From assembly GCF_001545075.1 (NCBI RefSeq), contig NZ_FCOB02000038.1:1-64000 (forward strand): a DNA stretch of 64,000 nt. Direction: 5' to 3'. Below are positions 17,163 to 25,760 of this stretch, piece after piece. The first letter of the stretch is position 1. The number at the start of each line of letters is the position of its first letter. Source of the stretch: Caballeronia ptereochthonis. Lineage in GTDB: Bacteria > Pseudomonadota > Gammaproteobacteria > Burkholderiales > Burkholderiaceae. Position numbers and translations under genes: made by a program. The notes under the pieces are model-generated. The model saw only the letters and a program-made list of their open reading frames with translations, did no database searches and was not told where the DNA came from.

Positions 17163-18034
17163 ACGCTATCGCGATGAACTTCGCCGCCGCTCGAAAGCGC
17201 TCGCGCGGCCTGCCTTCCGTGCTGCAGCCGATCGACGAATGGTCGCGCATGCGCACCGCGCTTGTCGCGCTTGCGTTGTGCCTGCTCGTTGGATTGCTCG
17301 GCGTGCGCGCCTGGCGGATGTCGGATGCGAGCCAGCTCGATGCCAGCCGCGCCGCATGGACGGCCGCGCAGGCGAAAGCTCAAGAGACCGGACGCATCGT
17401 GGCGGAACTGCCGGACTTGAGGGCGCGGGCCACGTCGAGCCGCATGGAGCCGGAGCGCTGGAGCGCCGCCGACGCATTGCACGCCATCGCGGACCTGGCG
17501 GCGCACAGCGGACTGCGCGACGCGGCAATCGAGCCGGCGACGCGAAAGGGCGGCGACTCGAAGGCACCGCAGCCGGTCCCGGAACGCGCCTTCAGGCTGC
17601 GAGCGGAGGGCACGTTTGCGGAGATCCACCGGTTCCTGGAAGCGCTCGGCGGGTTACCGCGGCTCGTCGTGCCGGAGGGCGTGCAGATCAGGCGGCAGGC
17701 GGGCGTGCTCGCCATCGAGGCGACGCTGCGCGTTTTCGAAAGCTTGCCGCCGATTCCCCCGACGACGGCGGCGCCGCGTGCGAACGCGTTCATCGTCGAT
17801 CCGTTCGGCCGCGCGGATGCGGCCGCGCAAGGCGGCGACATGCTGCTCGTGGGCACCTTCGTCGAGCCACGACGCGCGATGGCCCTTCTGCAGCGCGGCG
17901 ACGCAGTCGACGGCTTCGCGGCGGGGCAGAAGATCGGCGACGAACGACTCGGGCGCGTCGTGCCGCGCGCGGTCGAGCTCGCTCGCGACGACGGATTCTG
18001 GCGCAAGCTGACCTTCGTGGAGGATCGCAAGTGA
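17159..18034 (+). CDS. PilO-PilP fusion pilus alignment protein (proposed)
   Basis: A 291-residue protein in the slot where pilO and pilP are normally separate genes. Residues 1-205 look like PilO: a cytoplasmic tail, a transmembrane helix at about 33-50, a coiled-coil, then a ferredoxin-like domain (GTFAEIHRFLEALGGLPRLV). Residues 208-291 start with DPFGR and continue with LLVGTFVEP, GDAVDGFAAGQKIGDERLGRV and PRAVEL. That resembles the beta-barrel domain of PilP that contacts PilQ. No separate pilP with a lipobox exists between this gene and pilQ. The fusion reading is my inference from pattern and context. Overlaps with pilN and pilQ indicate coupling. Confidence 0.75.
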   Translation: MNAIAMNFAAARKRSRGLPSVLQPIDEWSRMRTALVALALCLLVGLLGVRAWRMSDASQLDASRAAWTAAQAKAQETGRIVAELPDLRARATSSRMEPERWSAADALHAIADLAAHSGLRDAAIEPATRKGGDSKAPQPVPERAFRLRAEGTFAEIHRFLEALGGLPRLVVPEGVQIRRQAGVLAIEATLRVFESLPPIPPTTAAPRANAFIVDPFGRADAAAQGGDMLLVGTFVEPRRAMALLQRGDAVDGFAAGQKIGDERLGRVVPRAVELARDDGFWRKLTFVEDRK

Positions 18035-19572
18035 GCCAGTTCGCGCAGGTTTCACGCGCAGTCGCGAGGCCGGTCCTGCCCGCGGTGGCGGCGCTTCTGT
18101 TCGCGCACGCGGCGCTCGCTGCCGAAAGCGGCGATGCGAACGTCGCGCCGCTGCCGCCAATCCCGGCGTCGTTCGACGCGCTGGCTACGGACCAAGCCGC
18201 GATCGACCCAAGTCCGCCGCCCGTGGCCGACGCGCCCGCGGCGAAGCCCGCCGCGAAGCCCGCCGCCGAGCCGGCGGAAGCGCTCGAAGGCCCGCCGGTA
18301 CCGTTGCGGCCTGTCGCGCGCCTGAGCAGCGCTGACTCAGGCTCCGACGCCGCGTCGAGCGAAGGCGCGGGCAAACCGATCACCCTCGACCTGAAGAATG
18401 CCGATCTGCGCGCCGCACTGCACACGTTCGCGCAGTTCACCGGCCTGAACATCGTCGCGAGCGAGAAAGTGCGCGGGCAGGTCTCGATGAACCTCGTCGC
18501 CGTGCCGTGGCGGCGCGCGTTCGATACGCTCCTCGAAGTGAACGGCCTCGCCATGGAGGAGCACGGCAACGTGATCTGGGTCGCGCCGCTCGCGGAGCTC
18601 GCCGCGCGCGAAAAGCTGCGCTACGAGGCGCACGCGCGCGCCGCCGATCTCGAACCGCTCGCGAGCCGCACATTCGTGCTGCGCTATGCGCGCGCGGAGG
18701 ACATGCGCAAGATGCTGACCGGCTCCGGCAGCCAGCGCGTGCTGTCCAAGCGCGGTTCCACCATCGCCGATGCACGCACGAACCTGCTCTTCGTGACCGA
18801 TCTCGACGCGCGCGTGCAGCAGATCGCCGATCTCGTCTCCCTGATCGACAAGCCGACGCCGCAAGTGATGATCGAGGCGAAGATCGTCGAAGGCGAAGCC
18901 GGCCTGTCGCGCAATCTCGGCGTCAAGCTGAGCGCCGCGCCGCAGAGCGATCCGGCGACGGGTTTCACGGGCGGGAAGGACGGTGTGGTATACGATCTGT
19001 CGGCGGGGCCGATCAACGGCTTCGACGCGGCGACGGCCGGGCTCACGCTGTTCGTCGCGCAGGCGACGCGGCTGCTCAATCTCGAGCTGAGCGCGCTGGA
19101 AGCGGAAGGGCGCGGGCAGATCGTGTCGCGGCCGCGCGTGGTGACGGCCGATCGGGTGAAGTCCGTCGTCGAGCAAGGCATGGAAGTGCCATATCAGGCG
19201 AAGGTCGGCAACGGCATGTCGGGCGTGCAGTTCCGGCGCGCAACGCTCAAACTGGAGGTCGAGCCGCAAATTACGCCGCATGGGCACGTCATTCTCGATC
19301 TCGACATCACGAAAGACAGCCTGGGCGAGCAGACGGCCAACGGGCCGGCCATCCACACGAAACACGTCCAGACGCGCGTGGAAGTTGAAAACGGCGGCAC
19401 GGTGGCGATCGGCGGCATCTATTCCGACGACGAACGCGACGACACGACGGGCGTGCCGGGGCTGTCGAAACTGCCGCTGATCGGCTGGCTGTTCCGTCAC
19501 GACGCGCGGCGCAGGTCGAAGAGCGAACTCGTCATCCTGATCACGCCGCATGTGATCGCGTCGAGCGGATGA
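18031..19572 (+). CDS. pilQ: Type IV pilus secretin PilQ (short form)
   Basis: A 513-residue outer-membrane secretin through which the pilus (or DNA-uptake pilus) passes. A signal peptide ends near ALAAES, followed by a Pro/Ala-rich linker to about residue 110. An STN/secretin N-domain is next (ITLDLKNADLRAALHTF), then N1 repeats and the secretin core ending in VPGLSKLPLIGWLFR and LVILITPHV. The AMIN domains found in Pseudomonas or Neisseria PilQ (700 or more residues) are absent, making it closer to E. coli HofQ. The GTG start at 18031 overlaps the pilO stop. Confidence 0.9.
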   Translation: MSQFAQVSRAVARPVLPAVAALLFAHAALAAESGDANVAPLPPIPASFDALATDQAAIDPSPPPVADAPAAKPAAKPAAEPAEALEGPPVPLRPVARLSSADSGSDAASSEGAGKPITLDLKNADLRAALHTFAQFTGLNIVASEKVRGQVSMNLVAVPWRRAFDTLLEVNGLAMEEHGNVIWVAPLAELAAREKLRYEAHARAADLEPLASRTFVLRYARAEDMRKMLTGSGSQRVLSKRGSTIADARTNLLFVTDLDARVQQIADLVSLIDKPTPQVMIEAKIVEGEAGLSRNLGVKLSAAPQSDPATGFTGGKDGVVYDLSAGPINGFDAATAGLTLFVAQATRLLNLELSALEAEGRGQIVSRPRVVTADRVKSVVEQGMEVPYQAKVGNGMSGVQFRRATLKLEVEPQITPHGHVILDLDITKDSLGEQTANGPAIHTKHVQTRVEVENGGTVAIGGIYSDDERDDTTGVPGLSKLPLIGWLFRHDARRRSKSELVILITPHVIASSG

Positions 19573-19676
19573 GGCCGATGGCGTCAGCGGCGGCGGGCGG
19601 CGCGACTCGACAAAGCGGGCGGTTTGCCCTTAAGCTGCCGCACGAACAAATTGCATCGAACTGGAAGGAAACCGAG

Positions 19677-20228
19677 TTGCAGGAAGGGCACGCGAACGCG
19701 AACATTTTTTTCGTCGGACTCATGGGGGCGGGTAAAACCACCGTGGGCCGCGCGGTTGCGCGCCGTCTGCAGCGCTCGTTCATCGATTCGGATCTGGAGA
19801 TCGAGGCGCGCACGGGCGCACGCATCCCCGTGATCTGGGAGCTCGAAGGCGAGGCGGGTTTCCGCCAGCGCGAGGCAAACGTCATCGACGAGCTGTCGCA
19901 GCGAAGCGGCATCGTGCTCGCGACGGGCGGCGGCGCGGTGCTGCGGCCCGAGAATCGCGAACATCTGAAGAATCGCGGCATCGTCATTTATCTGCGCGCG
20001 AATCCGCACGACCTCTGGCAGCGCACGCGGCGCGACAAGAACCGCCCGCTCCTGCAGACCGAGGACCCGCGCGGCAAGCTCGAAGCACTCTTTCAGGCAC
20101 GCGATCCGCTGTATCACGAATGCGCGGATTACGTCGTGGAGACGGGGCGGCCGACCGTGAATGCGCTCGTCAACATGGTCCTGATGCAACTGGAGGTGGC
20201 CGGCGTCGTCAAGCCGGCTGAGTCATAA
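19677..20228 (+). CDS. aroK: Shikimate kinase
   Basis: A 183-residue kinase of the aromatic amino-acid (shikimate) pathway that phosphorylates shikimate at the 3-hydroxyl. The P-loop GLMGAGKTT is at residues 14-22. Shikimate-binding residues lie in DSDLEIEARTG, GFRQRE and ATGGGAV, and the lid is KNRPLLQ. I prefer the TTG at 19677: it has GGAAGGA 7-8 nt upstream and gives the family's normal N terminus. An ATG at 19569 overlaps the pilQ stop (ATGA) and would add 36 unconserved residues; a coupled longer form cannot be excluded. It overlaps aroB by one base. Confidence 0.93.
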   Translation: MQEGHANANIFFVGLMGAGKTTVGRAVARRLQRSFIDSDLEIEARTGARIPVIWELEGEAGFRQREANVIDELSQRSGIVLATGGGAVLRPENREHLKNRGIVIYLRANPHDLWQRTRRDKNRPLLQTEDPRGKLEALFQARDPLYHECADYVVETGRPTVNALVNMVLMQLEVAGVVKPAES

Positions 20229-21325
20229 TGTCCGCCATGATTACCCCAACGATCACCGTCAGCGTCGAACTGGGCGAGCGCGCCTATCCCATTCATATCG
20301 GTGCGGGCCTGATCGGCCGCACGGAACTCTTCGCGCCGCATATCAAGGGCGCGTCGGTGGCGATCGTCACGAACTCGGCCATCGATCCGCTCTACGGCGA
20401 TCAATTGCGCGCCGCGCTCGGCCCCCTCGGCAAGAAAGTGACGACCGTCGTCCTGCCGGACGGCGAGGCGCACAAGAACTGGGAAACGCTCAACAAGATC
20501 TTCGACGCGCTTCTCACCGAGCGAGCCGACCGCAAGACCACGCTGATCGCGCTCGGCGGCGGCGTCGTGGGCGACATGACCGGCTTTGCCGCCGCGTGCT
20601 ACATGCGCGGCGTGCCGTTCATCCAGGTTCCCACGACGCTGCTCTCGCAGGTGGATTCGTCCGTCGGCGGCAAGACGGGCATCAATCATCCGCTCGGCAA
20701 GAACATGATCGGCGCGTTCTATCAGCCGCAAGCGGTGATTGCCGACATCGCCGCGCTGCATTCGCTGCCTGCGCGCGAAATGGCGGCGGGCATCGCGGAA
20801 GTCATCAAGACCGCCGCCATCAAGGACGCCGAATTCTTCGAATGGATCGAGGCGAACATCGCCGCGCTCAACAGTCAGGACGAGACCGCGCTCGCGCACG
20901 CGGTCAAGCGTTCGTGCGAGATCAAGGCATCGGTGGTGGCGTCGGATGAGCGCGAAGGCGGGCAGCGCGCGATCCTCAACTTCGGCCACACCTTCGGCCA
21001 TGCGATCGAAGCCGGACTCGGCTACGGCGAATGGCTGCATGGCGAGGCGGTCGGCTGCGGCATGGTGATGGCGGCCGATCTGTCAGTGCGCCTCGGCAAG
21101 CTCGACGAAGCCGCGCGCCAGCGTCTCGTGGGCGTGATCAAGGCGGCGAAGCTGCCGGTCACGGCGCCCAGGCTCGGCGACGACCGCTATGTCGATCTGA
21201 TGAAGGTCGACAAGAAGGCCGAAGCCGGCGAGATCAAATTCATCCTGCTGACCCGCTTCGGCGCGACCGAGATCACGAGCGCGCCCGATCAGGCCGTGCG
21301 CGCGACACTCGCCGCCAGCGTCTGA
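20228..21325 (+). CDS. aroB: 3-dehydroquinate synthase
   Basis: A 365-residue NAD- and zinc-dependent enzyme converting DAHP to 3-dehydroquinate in the shikimate pathway. The NAD loop GGGVVGDMTGF, the substrate segments QVPTTLLSQVDSSVGGKTG and NHPLGKN, and the zinc histidines in FGHTFGHAIE and GEWLHGEAV are all present. The aroK stop and the aroB start share a base (TAATG). An internal Met at 20237 is an alternative start. aroK-aroB coupling is standard in proteobacteria. Confidence 0.96.
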   Translation: MSAMITPTITVSVELGERAYPIHIGAGLIGRTELFAPHIKGASVAIVTNSAIDPLYGDQLRAALGPLGKKVTTVVLPDGEAHKNWETLNKIFDALLTERADRKTTLIALGGGVVGDMTGFAAACYMRGVPFIQVPTTLLSQVDSSVGGKTGINHPLGKNMIGAFYQPQAVIADIAALHSLPAREMAAGIAEVIKTAAIKDAEFFEWIEANIAALNSQDETALAHAVKRSCEIKASVVASDEREGGQRAILNFGHTFGHAIEAGLGYGEWLHGEAVGCGMVMAADLSVRLGKLDEAARQRLVGVIKAAKLPVTAPRLGDDRYVDLMKVDKKAEAGEIKFILLTRFGATEITSAPDQAVRATLAASV

Positions 21326-21369
21326 TTCGCGCGCGCGGCGGCCAGGACCACGACGATGCGGAGCAGCCG

Positions 21370-22590
21370 GTGAGCGAAAAAGAACGTCAACTTCCGCCGG
21401 GCACGCCGTCGACGCTTGCGCTCGAAGCGCATCTCGCGCCGTACGCCGCGCACTCATCGCAGTCGCGCGGCCGCCGTTTCGCCGAGGCGCCGCCGGCGGC
21501 CCGCACGGAGTTCCAGCGCGACCGCGACCGCATCGTGCATTCGACCGCCTTTCGCCGGCTCGAATACAAGACGCAGGTGTTCGTCAATCATGAAGGCGAC
21601 CTCTTCCGCACGCGTCTCACGCATAGTCTCGAAGTGGCGCAGATCGCGCGTTCGGTCGCGCGCAATCTGCGGCTGAACGAGGATCTCGTCGAAGCCATTT
21701 CGCTCGCGCACGATCTCGGCCACACGCCGTTCGGCCACGCGGGGCAGGACGCGCTGCACGAATGCATGCGCGATCACGGCGGCTTCGAACACAATTTGCA
21801 GAGCCTTGTCGTGGTCGATCAGCTCGAGGAGCACTACGGCGCGTTCAATGGCCTGAATCTGTGCTTCGAGACCCGCGAGGGCATTCTCAAGCATTGCTCG
21901 CGCGAGAATGCGCGCAAGCTCGGCGACCTCGGCGAGCGCTTTCTCACCGGCAAGCAGCCTTCGCTCGAAGCGCAGATCGCGAATGTCGCGGATGAAATCG
22001 CGTACAACAATCACGACGTCGACGATGGCTTGCGCTCCGGTCTCATCACGCTCGAGCAGCTTTCCGAAGTGAGCCTCTGGCACACGCACTGCGATGCGGC
22101 GCGCGCCGATTATCCGAACATCGAAGGGCGCAGGCTGATCCACGAGACGATCCGCCGCATCATCAATACGCTGATCGTCGATCTGATCGAATCGACCAGC
22201 CGCAATCTCGAACGCGTGGCGCCCCAGTCGCTCGACGATGTGCGCAATGCGCCGACGCTCGTCGCCCACAGCGATGAAGTCGCGGCACAGGCGGCCCAGC
22301 TCAAGCGCTTCCTGTTCAGGAACCTCTACCGGCACTATCGCGTGATGCGCATGGCCAACAAGGCGAAGCGCGTCGTGACGGGCCTTTTCGACGCCTTCAC
22401 CAACGATCCGCGTCTCCTGCCGCCGGCCTATCAGGCGAGCCCGCCGGTAGCGGAAGAGTCGGCGAACGATGCGCCTTCCTCGAGCCACGACGGCTCGCAG
22501 GCGCGGCTCATTGCGCATTACATCGCCGGGATGACCGATCGCTACGCATTGAAAGAGTATCAACGCCTGTTTGTCATCGACAACAACTAA
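21370..22590 (+). CDS. dgt: Deoxyguanosinetriphosphate triphosphohydrolase-like protein
   Basis: A 406-residue HD-superfamily dNTP triphosphohydrolase (type 2, the non-E. coli branch). Metal ligands are visible as His in TRLTHSLEVAQ, the HD pair in AHDLGHTPFGHAG and Asp in NNHDVDDGL. The product regulates dNTP pools by splitting dNTPs to nucleosides and triphosphate. The GTG at 21370 has CGGAG upstream. Longer in-frame sequence overlaps aroB in another frame and is not conserved. It follows aroB by 44 nt and is likely in the same operon. Confidence 0.9.
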   Translation: MSEKERQLPPGTPSTLALEAHLAPYAAHSSQSRGRRFAEAPPAARTEFQRDRDRIVHSTAFRRLEYKTQVFVNHEGDLFRTRLTHSLEVAQIARSVARNLRLNEDLVEAISLAHDLGHTPFGHAGQDALHECMRDHGGFEHNLQSLVVVDQLEEHYGAFNGLNLCFETREGILKHCSRENARKLGDLGERFLTGKQPSLEAQIANVADEIAYNNHDVDDGLRSGLITLEQLSEVSLWHTHCDAARADYPNIEGRRLIHETIRRIINTLIVDLIESTSRNLERVAPQSLDDVRNAPTLVAHSDEVAAQAAQLKRFLFRNLYRHYRVMRMANKAKRVVTGLFDAFTNDPRLLPPAYQASPPVAEESANDAPSSSHDGSQARLIAHYIAGMTDRYALKEYQRLFVIDNN

Positions 22591-22592
22591 TA

Positions 22593-22612
22593 TCGCGCCC
22601 TTTAAGGCGCGA
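22593..22612. repeat. Inverted repeat upstream of ugpB
   Basis: TCGCGCC-6 nt-GGCGCGA lies between the dgt stop and the ugpB ribosome site. It lacks a T-tract, so it is more likely an operator or an mRNA stem than a terminator. No convincing Pho box is visible nearby. Confidence 0.45.
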
Positions 22613-22634
22613 ATCCTCAAAAGGAGACTTATCG

Positions 22635-23960
22635 ATGAGCTGCAAGCCCTTGTTCCGTTCGATCTCGGCCGCGGCCGTTCTGGCGTTCGGCGCCAGCACC
22701 GCGGCGCACGCCGCGACGGAAATCCAGTTCTGGCACGCGATGGAAGCCGCGCTCGGCGAGCGCGTGAACGATATCGCCAACGACTTCAACGCGTCGCAGA
22801 GCGATTACAAGATCGTCCCCGTGTTCAAGGGCACTTATGACCAGACGCTCGCGGCGGGGATCGCCGCGTATCGCAGCGGCAATGCGCCGGCGATCCTGCA
22901 GGTGTACGAAGTCGGCACCGCGACGATGATGCAGGCGAAGAAGGCGGTCATCCCGGTCTACGACGTATTCAAGCAGGCGGGCGTGCCGCTCGACGAAAAG
23001 GCGTTCGTGCCGACCATCGCGGGCTATTACAGCGACGCGAAGACCGGGCATCTGATCTCGATGCCGTTCAACAGCTCGACGCCGGTCCTCTACTACAACA
23101 AGGACGCGTTCAAGAAAGCCGGCCTCGATCCGAACCAGCCGCCGAAGACCTGGGCCGATGTCGAAGCCGACGCGAAGAAGCTGAAGGCCACGGGTTACTC
23201 GTGCGGTTATTCGTCGGGCTGGCAGAGCTGGATTCAGCTCGAGAACTACAGCGCGTGGCACGCCGCGCCGTTCGCATCGAAGAACAACGGCTTCGACGGC
23301 CTCGACGCCAAGCTCGAGTTCAACAAGCCGCTGCAGGTCGCGCACATCCAGTTCCTGCAGAACATGGCGAAGGAAGGCACGTTCACCTACGTGGGCCGCA
23401 AGGACGAGCCGGTGTCGAAGTTCTATAGCGGCGATTGCGGCATCATCACGAACTCGTCGGGCTCGCGCGCGACCATCGCCAAATACGCGAAGTTCGACTA
23501 CGGCGTCGGCATGATGCCCTACGACGCAAGCGTGAAGGGTGCGCCGCAGAACGCGATCATCGGCGGCGCGAGCCTGTGGGTGCTGTCGGGCAAGGATCCG
23601 GCCGTGTACAAGGGCGTCGCGAAGTTCCTCGCCTATCTGGCGACGCCGCCGGTCGCGGCGAAGTGGCATCAGGACACCGGCTATCTGCCGGTCACGCAGG
23701 CCGCCTACGAGCTCACCCAGAAGCAGGGCTTCTACGACAAGAACCCCGGCGCGGACATCGCCATCAAGCAGATGCTGAACAAGCCGCCGCTGCCGTACAC
23801 GAAGGGCCTGCGCCTCGGCAACATGCCGCAGATCCGCACCATCGTCGACGAGGAGCTGGAGCAGGTCTGGGCGGACAAGAAGACGCCGCAGCAGGCGCTC
23901 GACGCGTCGGTGCAGCGTGGCGACGAGCTGTTGCGCCGCTTCGAGAAGACCGGCAACTGA
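22635..23960 (+). CDS. ugpB: sn-Glycerol-3-phosphate ABC transporter substrate-binding protein UgpB
   Basis: A 441-residue periplasmic binding protein of the family 1 solute-binding group. A signal peptide ends at about residue 26 (AAHA). Conserved ligand-pocket stretches include EIQFWHAMEAALGERV, GTYDQTLAAG, MPFNSSTPVLYYNKDAF and GGASLWVLSG, closely matching UgpB. It binds glycerol-3-phosphate and glycerophosphodiesters. An AAAGGAG ribosome site precedes the ATG. It is first of five genes encoding the full uptake system. Confidence 0.95.
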   Translation: MSCKPLFRSISAAAVLAFGASTAAHAATEIQFWHAMEAALGERVNDIANDFNASQSDYKIVPVFKGTYDQTLAAGIAAYRSGNAPAILQVYEVGTATMMQAKKAVIPVYDVFKQAGVPLDEKAFVPTIAGYYSDAKTGHLISMPFNSSTPVLYYNKDAFKKAGLDPNQPPKTWADVEADAKKLKATGYSCGYSSGWQSWIQLENYSAWHAAPFASKNNGFDGLDAKLEFNKPLQVAHIQFLQNMAKEGTFTYVGRKDEPVSKFYSGDCGIITNSSGSRATIAKYAKFDYGVGMMPYDASVKGAPQNAIIGGASLWVLSGKDPAVYKGVAKFLAYLATPPVAAKWHQDTGYLPVTQAAYELTQKQGFYDKNPGADIAIKQMLNKPPLPYTKGLRLGNMPQIRTIVDEELEQVWADKKTPQQALDASVQRGDELLRRFEKTGN

Positions 23961-24016
23961 AGTCGCTTTGGCAGGCGCCCGCGTGCGACGCGGGCGCGCC
24001 GCTCAGGACACATCGA

Positions 24017-24901
24017 ATGGAAAAACGGTCTCGTTTCGATACGAGCGTCTTGCCGTATCTGCTCGTCGCGCCTCAACTCGCGATCACCGCGCTCTTCTTT
24101 CTCTGGCCCGCGGGCGAGGCGCTCTGGCAGGCCACGCAGAGCCAGGACGCATTCGGCACGTCGAGCGAATTCGTCGGGCTCGCGAACTTCAGGCAGCTTT
24201 TCGCGGACCCGCTCTATCTCTCGTCGTTCAGCACGACGATGATCTTCTGCGCACTCGTCACCGTGTCGGGGCTCGTCATCTCGCTGCTGCTCGCCGCGTG
24301 TGCCGATCGCGTGACGCGCGGCGCGAAGGCTTATCAGACGCTGCTCATCTGGCCGTACGCGGTCGCGCCCGCGATTGCCGCCGTGCTGTGGTCGTTCCTG
24401 TTCAATCCGAGCATCGGGCTCGTGACGTTTGCGCTCGCGAAGCAGGGCATCGTGTGGAATCACGCGCTCAACGGCACGCAGGCGATGTTCCTCGTCGTGC
24501 TCGCGTCCGTGTGGAAGCAGGTCAGCTACAACTTCCTGTTCTTCTATGCCGGTCTGCAAGCGATACCGCAATCACTGATCGAAGCCGCCGCCATCGACGG
24601 CGCCGGGCCGGTGCGACGCTTCTTCGGCATTGCGCTGCCGCTGCTGTCGCCGACGAGCTTCTTCCTCCTCGTCGTGAACCTCGTCTACGCGTTCTTCGAC
24701 ACCTTCCCCGTCATCGATGCCGCAACCGGCGGCGGCCCTGCTCAATCGACCAAGACGCTCATCTACAAGATCTTCGCGGAGGGCTTCCAGGGGCTCGACA
24801 TCGGCAGCTCGGGCGCGCAGTCGGTCGTGCTGATGGTGATCGTCGTCGCGTTGACGGTGATCCAGTTCCGCTTCGTCGAACGCAGGGTGCAATACTCATG
24901 A
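24017..24901 (+). CDS. ugpA: sn-Glycerol-3-phosphate ABC transporter permease UgpA
   Basis: A 294-residue inner-membrane permease with six predicted transmembrane helices. The EAA coupling loop (EAAAIDGAGPVRRFFGIALP) contacts the UgpC ATPase. Start MEKRSRF at 24017 matches UgpA orthologues. It overlaps ugpE by 4 nt (ATGA), suggesting equimolar translation of the two permeases. Confidence 0.95.
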   Translation: MEKRSRFDTSVLPYLLVAPQLAITALFFLWPAGEALWQATQSQDAFGTSSEFVGLANFRQLFADPLYLSSFSTTMIFCALVTVSGLVISLLLAACADRVTRGAKAYQTLLIWPYAVAPAIAAVLWSFLFNPSIGLVTFALAKQGIVWNHALNGTQAMFLVVLASVWKQVSYNFLFFYAGLQAIPQSLIEAAAIDGAGPVRRFFGIALPLLSPTSFFLLVVNLVYAFFDTFPVIDAATGGGPAQSTKTLIYKIFAEGFQGLDIGSSGAQSVVLMVIVVALTVIQFRFVERRVQYS

Positions 24902-25743
24902 TCGAGAACCGTCGCGGCTTCGATGTCTTCTGTCACGCGGTGCTGCTGGCGGGCGTCGCGCTGATCGTGTTTCCCGTGTACGTCGCGTTCTGCGCGGCGA
25001 CGATGAACTCGAAGGAGGTCTTCAGCGTGCCGCTGTCGCTCGTGCCGAGCACGCATCTCTTCGAGAACATCGCGCACATCTGGACGCACGGCAGCGGCAA
25101 CGCGGCGGCGCCCTTCGGCCTGATGCTGCTCAACAGCCTCGTGATGGCGCTCGTCATTTCGATCGGCAAGATCGCCGTGTCGATCATCTCCGCGTATGCG
25201 ATCGTGTTCTTCCGCTTTCCGTTGAAGAACCTCGCGTTCTGGCTCATCTTCATCACGCTGATGCTGCCCGTCGAAGTGCGCATCTTTCCCACGGTGCAAG
25301 TGGTGTCGTCGATGCATCTGTCGAACACGTATGCCGGATTGACGCTGCCGCTGATCGCATCGGCGACGGCGACATTCCTCTTCCGACAGTTCTTCATGAC
25401 GCTGCCCGACGAACTGATGGAAGCGGCGCGCATCGACGGCGCCGGGCCGCTGCGCTTCTTCTGGGACGTGGTGCTGCCGCTCTCCAGGACGAACATCGCG
25501 GCGCTCTTCGTCATCACGTTCATCTACGGCTGGAATCAATATCTCTGGCCGATTCTCATCACCAACCAGGTGTCGCTGCAGACGGCGGTGGTCGGCATCA
25601 AGAGCATGATCGCGTCGGGCGACACCGCGACCGAATGGCATTACGTGATGGCGGCGACGCTGCTCGCGATGCTGCCGCCGCTCGCAGTCGTCCTGACGAT
25701 GCAGCGCTGGTTCGTGCGCGGACTCGTGGACGCGGAAAAATAA
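24898..25743 (+). CDS. ugpE: sn-Glycerol-3-phosphate ABC transporter permease UgpE
   Basis: A 281-residue second permease subunit with six hydrophobic segments and an EAA loop (EAARIDGAGPLRFFWDVVLP). It heterodimerises with UgpA. The start overlaps the ugpA stop. The 3' end is 17 nt before ugpC, with a GGAGA ribosome site in between. Confidence 0.95.
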   Translation: MIENRRGFDVFCHAVLLAGVALIVFPVYVAFCAATMNSKEVFSVPLSLVPSTHLFENIAHIWTHGSGNAAAPFGLMLLNSLVMALVISIGKIAVSIISAYAIVFFRFPLKNLAFWLIFITLMLPVEVRIFPTVQVVSSMHLSNTYAGLTLPLIASATATFLFRQFFMTLPDELMEAARIDGAGPLRFFWDVVLPLSRTNIAALFVITFIYGWNQYLWPILITNQVSLQTAVVGIKSMIASGDTATEWHYVMAATLLAMLPPLAVVLTMQRWFVRGLVDAEK

Positions 25744-25760
25744 ACGGAGACTCGGATAGA

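Noticed and set aside
22591..22634. Pho box upstream of ugpB
   Set aside because: ugp operons are often PhoB-regulated, but no CTGTCAT-type direct repeats are visible; only a GC-rich inverted repeat is present.
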